Origin: Streptomyces spinosus
Lineage (GTDB): Bacteria; Actinomycetota; Actinomycetes; Streptomycetales; Streptomycetaceae
Reading direction: 5' to 3'
Assembly (NCBI RefSeq): GCF_020400655.1
Contig: NZ_JAINRC010000013.1
Location: 1 to 64,000, forward strand
DNA length: 64,000 nt
Shown here piece after piece: positions 58,376 through 64,000 of this stretch. Below the pieces are notes generated by a model. It did no database searches. It saw nothing but the letters and a program-made list of their open reading frames with translations, and had not been told where the DNA came from. How positions within the stretch are numbered: position 1 is the stretch's first letter; each line of letters begins with the position of its first letter. The translations under genes and the position numbers were made by a program.

Positions 58376-59811
58376 GCGAACAGCACCTCAAAGACGAGAC
58401 GCGCCCCTCGTCCGGCCATGTCGACGCCGGAGACGCCGGCTACAGCAAAGGGCTGAAGCACCGGCACGTCAACATGATCGCCATCGGCGGCGCCATAGGC
58501 ACCGGCCTCTTCCTCGGCGCGGGCGGCCGGCTCGCCGACGCCGGGCCCTCCCTCTTCATCGCGTACGCCGTCTGCGGCGTCTTCGCCTTCCTGGTCGTCC
58601 GGGCCCTGGGCGAACTCGTCCTGTACCGCCCGTCCTCCGGCGCCTTCGTGTCGTACGCCCGGGAGTTCCTGGGCGAGAAGGGCGCGTACACCGCGGGCTG
58701 GATGTACTTCCTGAACTGGGCGACCACCGGTATCGCCGACATCACGGCGGTCGCGACCTACACCCACTACTGGGGCATGTTCTCGGACATCCCGCAATGG
58801 TTGATCGCATTGATCGCCCTCGCGGTCGTGCTGACCGTCAACCTGATCTCGGTCAAGATCTTCGGCGAGCTGGAGTTCTGGTTCGCGATCGTCAAGGTCG
58901 GCGCGCTCGTCGTGTTCATGTGCATCGGCATCTTCCTGCTGGTCACCCAGCACCCGGTCGACGGCCGGCACCCCGGCCCGTCCCTGATCACCGACAACGG
59001 CGGCGTCTTCCCCAACGGTCTGCTGCCCATGCTGCTGATCATCCAGGGCGTCGTCTTCGCCTACGCCTCCGTCGAGCTGGTCGGCGTCGCCGCCGGCGAG
59101 ACCGAGAACCCCGAGAAGATCATGCCCAAGGCGATCAACTCGATCATGTGGCGCGTGGGCCTGTTCTACGTCGGCTCGGTCGTCCTGCTGTCGATGCTGC
59201 TCCCCTGGAACAAGTACTCCGCCGGGCAGAGCCCCTTCGTCACGGTCCTGTCCCACATCGGCGTCCCGGCGGCCGGCGGCGTGATGAACCTGGTCGTCCT
59301 GACCGCCGCCATGTCGTCGCTGAACTCGGGCCTGTACTCCACCGGCCGCATCCTGCGCTCCATGGCGATGAGCGGCTCGGCCCCGCGGTTCACCGGGCGG
59401 ATGAGCCGCAGCCAGGTGCCGTACGGCGGGATCCTGCTCACCAGCGGCATCTGTGTCCTCGGCGTGGGCCTGAACTACGTCGTCCCCTCCGACGCGTTCG
59501 AGATCGTCCTCAACTTCGCGGCGATCGGCATCCTCGCCACCTGGGGCATGATCATGCTCTGTCACCTGTTGTTCTGGCGGAAGACCCGCGACGGCGAGCT
59601 GACCCGGCCGTCGTACCGTCTGCCGGGCTCCCCGTGGACCGAAGTCGTGACGCTGGCGTTCCTCGCCTCCGTCCTGGTCCTCATGTACGCCGACGGCGGC
59701 GCCGGACGCACCACCGTGCTCTGCCTGCCGCTGATCGCCGCCGCACTGGTCGCGGGCTGGTACGCCGTCCGCGCCCGTATGACCCGCACGTCCACCGGCG
59801 CCGACGCGTGA
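58372..59811 (+). CDS. ansP: L-asparagine/amino-acid permease (APC family, AnsP-like)
   Basis: 479 residues with 12 membrane segments. The N-terminal family mark is KGLKHRHVNMIAIGGAIGTG; further along are FASVELVG-like YASVELVGVAAGETENPE and SSLNSGLYSTGRILRSMA. This amino-acid transporter subfamily of the APC superfamily includes asparagine, GABA and proline permeases; the asparaginase gene fused to its end by a GTGA overlap favours asparagine. GTG start coupled to the regulator stop. Confidence 0.87.
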   Translation: MSEQHLKDETRPSSGHVDAGDAGYSKGLKHRHVNMIAIGGAIGTGLFLGAGGRLADAGPSLFIAYAVCGVFAFLVVRALGELVLYRPSSGAFVSYAREFLGEKGAYTAGWMYFLNWATTGIADITAVATYTHYWGMFSDIPQWLIALIALAVVLTVNLISVKIFGELEFWFAIVKVGALVVFMCIGIFLLVTQHPVDGRHPGPSLITDNGGVFPNGLLPMLLIIQGVVFAYASVELVGVAAGETENPEKIMPKAINSIMWRVGLFYVGSVVLLSMLLPWNKYSAGQSPFVTVLSHIGVPAAGGVMNLVVLTAAMSSLNSGLYSTGRILRSMAMSGSAPRFTGRMSRSQVPYGGILLTSGICVLGVGLNYVVPSDAFEIVLNFAAIGILATWGMIMLCHLLFWRKTRDGELTRPSYRLPGSPWTEVVTLAFLASVLVLMYADGGAGRTTVLCLPLIAAALVAGWYAVRARMTRTSTGADA

Positions 59812-60869
59812 CCCGCATACCGGCCGGCCCCGACCCCGAGATCCAGGCAGTGATGCACAGCAGTTCCCCCACCGACGCCCCCGTCGTCCGCGAACCCCTC
59901 CACGCCCCCGTCGCCCACCTCGTCCGCGGCGGGGTCGTCGAAGGCGTCCACCACGGCTCCGTCGTCGTCCTCGGCGCCGACGGCCAGGTGCGCCTCCAGC
60001 ACGGTGACATCGAGGCGGCCTTCTACCCGCGCTCCGCCCTCAAGCCCGTCCAGGCCGTGGCCATGCTGCGGGCCGGGCTGCCGCTCGACGGCGAACTGCT
60101 GTCGCTGGCCGCCGCGAGCCACTCCGGCGAGGAACGCCACCTCGCCGGCACCCGGCGCATCCTCGAACTCGCCGGACTCGGCGAGGACGACCTGCGCAAC
60201 GTGCCCGACATGCCGTTCGACCCGGTCGTGCGGGACGCCTGGATCCGGGAGGGCCGGCTGCCCTCCCGGCTCGCCCAGAACTGCTCCGGCAAGCACGCCG
60301 CCATGCTGTGGACCGCGAAGCTCAACGGCTGGTCCCTGGACGACTACCTCGCCCCGGAGCACCCGCTCCAGCAGGCCGTCGCCGCGACCGTCGAGGAGCT
60401 GACCGGCCAGCGCGTCGCCCGGGTCACCGTCGACGGCTGCGGCGCGCCGCTGTTCGCCGTCTCCCTGCACGGACTCGCCCGGGCCGTGGCCCGGATCACC
60501 TCCGCCGCGCCCGGCACGCCCGAGGCCCGGGTCGCCGACGCGATGCGCGAGCACGCCGAGATGGCCTCCGGATCGGGGCGTGACGTGGCCGCGCTGATGC
60601 GGGCCGTGCCGGGGCTGCTGGCCAAGGACGGCTTCGAGGGCGTGCAGGTCGCCGCGCTGCCGGACGGCCGGGCCGTCGCGGTGAAGATCGCCGACGGGGC
60701 GAACCGGGCGCGGATCCCGGTCGCCGCGGCGGCGCTCGCCCGCGCGGGCGTCGACCCCGCCCTGCTCACCGAGTTCGCGGGGGAGCCGCTGCTCGGGGGC
60801 GGGGAGCCGGTGGGCCGCGTGCGGGTCGTGCGCGCGCTGGACCCGGTTCCGCTCACCGCCTGCGCGTAG
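59808..60869 (+). CDS. L-asparaginase II (Rhizobium etli AnsA type)
   Basis: 353 residues from a GTG that overlaps the permease stop (GTGA); an ATG at 59853 is an alternative. It belongs to the PF06089 asparaginases, unrelated to E. coli AnsB. Landmarks known from the R. etli enzymes are all present: Ser-x2-Lys in YPRSALKPVQA, second Ser in ASHSGEERH, zinc ligands Cys and Lys in NCSGKHAAML and Cys in VDGCGAPLF, and the far Lys in VAVKIADGANR. It splits asparagine to aspartate and ammonia, in the cytoplasm. Confidence 0.9.
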   Translation: MTRIPAGPDPEIQAVMHSSSPTDAPVVREPLHAPVAHLVRGGVVEGVHHGSVVVLGADGQVRLQHGDIEAAFYPRSALKPVQAVAMLRAGLPLDGELLSLAAASHSGEERHLAGTRRILELAGLGEDDLRNVPDMPFDPVVRDAWIREGRLPSRLAQNCSGKHAAMLWTAKLNGWSLDDYLAPEHPLQQAVAATVEELTGQRVARVTVDGCGAPLFAVSLHGLARAVARITSAAPGTPEARVADAMREHAEMASGSGRDVAALMRAVPGLLAKDGFEGVQVAALPDGRAVAVKIADGANRARIPVAAAALARAGVDPALLTEFAGEPLLGGGEPVGRVRVVRALDPVPLTACA

Positions 60870-60928
60870 CTCCGCCGGGTCCGCCGTCGTGGACCCGCGG
60901 GCCCGCCGTGGCCGATCGCGCAGTTCCC

Positions 60929-60947
60929 GCGCCCCTCCCGGGGGCGC
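60929..60947 (+). terminator. hairpin before aspA, Streptomyces-type intergenic element
   Basis: GCGCCCC (60929-60935) / GGGGCGC (60941-60947) with a 5-nt loop, preceded by GATCGCGCAGTTCCCGC. The CGCGCAGTTCC...GCGCCCC...GGGGCGC form is, as I recall, a frequent intergenic element in Streptomyces genomes. It may stop part of the transcription between asparaginase and aspartase. Confidence 0.55.
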
Positions 60948-60984
60948 TTCCACCTCCGCACCCCAGGAAGAGGACCGTACCCTC

Positions 60985-62397
60985 ATGACCGCCGCCACCC
61001 GAAGCGAACACGATCTGCTCGGGGACCGCGATGTGCCCGCCGACGCGTACTGGGGTGTCCACACCCTGCGCGCGACGGAGAACTTCCCCATCACCGGCAC
61101 GCCGATCTCCGCCTACCCGCACCTGATCGACGCCCTGGCCGCGGTGAAGGAGGCCGCCGCCCTCGCCAACGAGGAGCTCGGGCTGCTGGCGCCCCGCAAG
61201 GCCGCCGCGATCGTTGCCGCCTGCAGGGAGATCCGGGCCGGGGAGCTGCACGACCAGTTCGTCGTGGACGTCATCCAGGGCGGAGCCGGCACGTCCACGA
61301 ACATGAACGCCAACGAGGTCGTGGCGAACCGCGCGCTGGAACTGCTCGGCCACGCCAAGGGGCAGTACGCGCATCTGCACCCCAACGAGGACGTCAACCT
61401 CGGCCAGTCCACCAATGACGTCTACCCGACGGCCGTCAAGGTGGCGACGATCTTCGCGGTACGCGGACTGCTCGAGGCGATGTCCGTACTCCAGGGCGCG
61501 TTCGCCGGCAAGGCCGTCGAGTTCCGTGACGTGCTCAAGATGGGCCGCACCCAGTTGCAGGACGCGGTACCGATGACGCTCGGCCAGGAGTTCTCCGCGT
61601 TCGCCGTCATGATCGAGGAGGACCGCAGCCGTCTCGCCGAGGCCGTCGAGCTGATCCATGAGATCAACCTCGGTGCCACGGCCATCGGCACCGGTCTCAA
61701 CGCCCCCGCCGGTTACGCCGAGGCGGCCCGCCGGCACCTGTCCGCCATCACCGGCCTGCCGCTGGTGACGGCCGCCAACCTGGTGGAGGCCACGCAGGAC
61801 TGCGGCGCCTTCGTCCAGATGTCCGGCGTCCTCAAGCGCGTCGCGGTCAAGCTCTCCAAGAGCTGCAACGACCTGCGGCTGCTGTCCTCCGGTCCGCGCG
61901 CGGGCCTCGGTGAGATCAACCTGCCGCCGGTGCAGGCCGGTTCGTCGATCATGCCGGGCAAGGTCAACCCGGTCATCCCCGAAGTGGTCAACCAGGTCGC
62001 CTTCGAGGTGATCGGCAACGACGTCGCCATCACCATGGCCGCGGAGGCGGGGCAGCTCCAGCTCAACGCGTTCGAGCCGATCATCCTGCACTCCCTGTCG
62101 GAGTCCGTCACGCACCTGCGGACGGCCTGCCTGACGCTGGCCGAGCGCTGTGTGTCCGGCATCACCGCCAACACCGAGCGGCTGCGCGCCACCGTCGAGA
62201 ACTCCATCGGCCTGGTCACCGCGCTCAACCCGCACATCGGTTACACCGCCGCCACCGACATCGCCAAGGAGGCCCTCGCGACGGGCCGTGGCGTGGCCGA
62301 ACTGGTCCTGGAGAAGGGCCTGCTGCCCGCCGAACAGCTGACGGGACTCCTGCGGCCGGAGGTGCTCGCGGGCAGCGGGACCACGCCGGCGATCTGA
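60985..62397 (+). CDS. aspA: aspartate ammonia-lyase
   Basis: 470 residues. The fumarase/aspartase signature GSSIMPGKVNPVIPE is present with the flexible catalytic serine, and the aspartase-specific segments GAGTSTNMNANEVVANRA and NLGQSTNDVYPTAVKVA. It turns aspartate into fumarate and ammonia, the next step after asparaginase, and lies 115 bp downstream of it. The AGGAAGAGGACC stretch is the ribosome site. Confidence 0.93.
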   Translation: MTAATRSEHDLLGDRDVPADAYWGVHTLRATENFPITGTPISAYPHLIDALAAVKEAAALANEELGLLAPRKAAAIVAACREIRAGELHDQFVVDVIQGGAGTSTNMNANEVVANRALELLGHAKGQYAHLHPNEDVNLGQSTNDVYPTAVKVATIFAVRGLLEAMSVLQGAFAGKAVEFRDVLKMGRTQLQDAVPMTLGQEFSAFAVMIEEDRSRLAEAVELIHEINLGATAIGTGLNAPAGYAEAARRHLSAITGLPLVTAANLVEATQDCGAFVQMSGVLKRVAVKLSKSCNDLRLLSSGPRAGLGEINLPPVQAGSSIMPGKVNPVIPEVVNQVAFEVIGNDVAITMAAEAGQLQLNAFEPIILHSLSESVTHLRTACLTLAERCVSGITANTERLRATVENSIGLVTALNPHIGYTAATDIAKEALATGRGVAELVLEKGLLPAEQLTGLLRPEVLAGSGTTPAI

Positions 62398-62399
62398 CC

Positions 62400-62463
62400 C
62401 GACGGCACCCGCGTGCCGCCCGGCCGGGTCCGCCCGGCCGGTCCCTGCCCGCGGGTGCCGTCG
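62400..62463 (+). terminator. two-tier hairpin after aspA
   Basis: Outer perfect 13-bp stem CGACGGCACCCGC (62400-62412) / GCGGGTGCCGTCG (62451-62463) encloses an inner perfect 9-bp stem CCGGCCGGG (62420-62428) / CCCGGCCGG (62433-62441). Confidence 0.85.
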
Positions 62464-62549
62464 CACCCGGCAACCCCGCGCCGGGGCCCGGCACCGCCGG
62501 GAAGCCGGCCGTCGGCGCCCCCGGAGCGCCCCGGCACCAGGGGTGCGGC

Positions 62550-63479
62550 ATGATGACGATCATGTCCTCGCAGTTCCAGCCGGTCCTCGATCGCATCATG
62601 GCGGAGATCGACCGCACTCCCGGGCGCGGCCGGTCCGCCGACTACATCCCGGCCCTCGCCGCCCGCGACCCGCGCCGGTTCGGCATGGCCGTCGCCGAAC
62701 TGGACGGCACGGTGTACGGGGTGGGGGAGTGGCGGCAGCCGTTCTCCACGCAGTCGATCACCAAGGTCTTCACACTCGCCCTGGACCTGGCCCGCGAGGG
62801 CGACGAACTGTGGGAGCACGTGGGCCGCGAGCCCTCCGGCAACCCGTTCAACTCCCTGGTCCAGCTGGAGTACGAGAACGGCATCCCGCGCAACCCGTTC
62901 ATCAACGCGGGCGCGCTCGTCGTCACCGACCGCCTGCACACCCGCACCGGGGACGCGGCCGGCGAGCTGCTGTCCTTCCTGCGTGCCGAGAGCGGCAACC
63001 CCGATCTGGGCTTCGACGAGGAGGTCGCCGCCTCCGAGACCGCCCACGGTGACCGCAACGCCGCCCTCGCCCACTTCATGGCGTCCTACGGCAACGTCGA
63101 CAACGAGGTGCCGGTCCTGCTCGACCAGTACTTCCGGCAGTGCTCGATCGCCGCCTCCTGCGCCGACCTGGCCCTCGCCACCGGCTTCCTCGCCCGGCAC
63201 GGCATCCGCGCCGACGGCGGCCGGCTGCTCAGCCGCAGCCAGGCCAAGCAGGTCAACGCGGTCATGCTGACCTGCGGCACGTACGACGCCGCCGGCGACT
63301 TCGCCTACCGCGTCGGGCTGCCCGGCAAGAGCGGGGTCGGCGGCGGGATCATCGCCGTCGTACCGGGCCGGTGCACGCTGTGCGTGTGGAGCCCGGGCCT
63401 GGACGAACGCGGCAACTCGGTGGCCGGTGTGGCGGCCCTGGACCGTTTCACGACCCTGACCGGGCTGTCGGTGTTCTGA
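62550..63479 (+). CDS. glsA: glutaminase
   Basis: 309 residues of the serine beta-lactamase-like glutaminase family. Catalytic Ser-x2-Lys is in PFSTQSITKVFTLAL; other family marks are EPSGNPFNSLVQLEYENGIP, PFINAGALVVTD and GLPGKSGVGGGIIAVVPG. It deamidates glutamine to glutamate and ammonia. It lies behind a strong hairpin, so it is probably its own unit, but it fits the amide-nitrogen theme of the preceding genes. Start: the first ATG (62550) is best spaced from AGGGG; ATG 62562 is possible. Confidence 0.93.
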   Translation: MMTIMSSQFQPVLDRIMAEIDRTPGRGRSADYIPALAARDPRRFGMAVAELDGTVYGVGEWRQPFSTQSITKVFTLALDLAREGDELWEHVGREPSGNPFNSLVQLEYENGIPRNPFINAGALVVTDRLHTRTGDAAGELLSFLRAESGNPDLGFDEEVAASETAHGDRNAALAHFMASYGNVDNEVPVLLDQYFRQCSIAASCADLALATGFLARHGIRADGGRLLSRSQAKQVNAVMLTCGTYDAAGDFAYRVGLPGKSGVGGGIIAVVPGRCTLCVWSPGLDERGNSVAGVAALDRFTTLTGLSVF

Positions 63480-63690
63480 GGAGCGTCACCTCCCGGCCCG
63501 CGGCAGGGCGGCCGGCCCGCGGAGCGGAGCGTGGGCCCGGGCACGGACGAAGTCTCGGCGGAGCGGGCGCACCACGACGGACCAGCACCGGGAACCCGGC
63601 CGGGACACACCACGCGCCGGTCACACCCCGGCCCCCGCCCGGCAGGGCCGCCGTCGCCTTCCGGCCACCCGGCGCCGCCACGCTGACCCG

Positions 63691-64000
63691 GTGTTGCCCT
63701 TGGCGTTCCCCGTCGATCTCCGCCGCTGCCAGGTGACGGGCCTGGCCGGCACCGCCTGTCTCGCGCTCGGCGGTGAGACGGCCGGCGCCCTCCCCGTCCG
63801 GGACCTGCCGGCACCCGCCTCGGTCCAGGCGGCGCTCGGCCTGGTCGGGGTGTACTTCGGGGTCGTGCTGCTCATCGCCGCCTGGGTGCTCCTCGGCAGT
63901 CTGGTCCGCGGTCCCGAGCCGCCCACCCCGCGCGCCCTGCTGCTCGTCCTGGCCGTGTGGGCGGCCCCGCTGCTGCCGGCCCCGCCGCTGTTCAGCCGGG
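63691..64000 (+). CDS. mptB: MptB-like polyprenol-phosphomannose alpha-1,6-mannosyltransferase, N-terminal part
   Basis: 103 residues are visible before the window ends; the frame stays open. It reads LAFPVDLRRCQVTGLAGTAC, a membrane helix GLVGVYFGVVLLIAAWVLLG, a second helix LLLVLAVWAAPLLPAPPL, and then FSR, the point where this family continues with its catalytic periplasmic loop. MptB-type GT-C enzymes extend mannan on lipoglycans outside the membrane. The start is uncertain: GTG 63691 or a nearby TTG, with no clear ribosome site. The 211 bp before it show no gene. Confidence 0.72.
   Translation, partial: MLPLAFPVDLRRCQVTGLAGTACLALGGETAGALPVRDLPAPASVQAALGLVGVYFGVVLLIAAWVLLGSLVRGPEPPTPRALLLVLAVWAAPLLPAPPLFSR

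Overview
The window looks like a piece of a Streptomyces (or close actinomycete) chromosome. It is very GC-rich, codon third positions are almost always G or C, GTG and TTG starts are common, neighbouring genes often share ATGA or GTGA start/stop overlaps, and the families are typical of the genus (DUF4232, DUF2795, SpoIIE phosphatase with an anti-sigma ATPase, a CAP-domain sigma factor, an MptB-like mannosyltransferase). I noticed no TTA (bldA-type) leucine codon in the called genes and found no tRNA, rRNA, CRISPR array, insertion sequence or prophage.

Layout. 1-9.4 kb: the end of an LLM flavin oxidoreductase, a TPR protein, a HAD phosphatase, a PhoX-type protein, a large XRE/NB-ARC/TPR regulator, an AraC and a LysR regulator and an MFS pump. 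9.7-16.4 kb: two AraC regulators mixed with three alpha/beta hydrolases, a DUF4232 lipoprotein and a TMEM175-like channel. 16.4-21.8 kb: benzoylformate decarboxylase, benzaldehyde-type dehydrogenase and an aromatic-acid transporter, divergent from a LysR regulator. 21.9-25.5 kb: a tightly coupled operon of small monooxygenase, NAD-binding dehydrogenase, amidohydrolase and P450, of unknown pathway. 25.7-32.5 kb: thioredoxin-fold ferredoxin, MFS pump, secreted EEP hydrolase, and an anti-sigma ATPase followed by a PAS-PAS-GAF-PP2C phosphatase. 32.6-41.6 kb: a broken sigma-70 gene, a NUDIX hydrolase, a DauR-like regulator with two PLP enzymes, an orphan type II thioesterase, cyclophilin, NAD kinase, a DUF4232 protein, and an epoxide-hydrolase-like protein divergent from an HxlR regulator.

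42.2-45.5 kb holds the most unusual locus. An ECF sigma factor is fused to a zinc-finger anti-sigma-like segment, a membrane anchor and an extracellular CAP domain. It converges on a gene for a secreted CAP protein; between them lie a strong hairpin and a six-copy 15-bp repeat. 46-48.5 kb carries divergent DUF2795 genes (one behind a sigma-B-type promoter) and an NCS1 permease. 48.5-54.6 kb is a zone of decay: a cysteine-hydrolase pseudogene, a fragment of an FtsX permease joined head-to-head to a truncated GH42 beta-galactosidase, and a GH53 galactanase reduced to its two ends. Intact genes lie between them: an SseB-like protein, an orphan PqqB, a MarR regulator and a VOC protein.

54.8-64 kb: a small HTH protein, an SMP-30-like protein and UppP. 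Then comes an asparagine-use module: FadR-type regulator, asparagine permease, asparaginase and aspartase, followed by glutaminase. Together these would import asparagine and convert it through aspartate to fumarate plus ammonia. The window ends inside an MptB-like mannosyltransferase gene.
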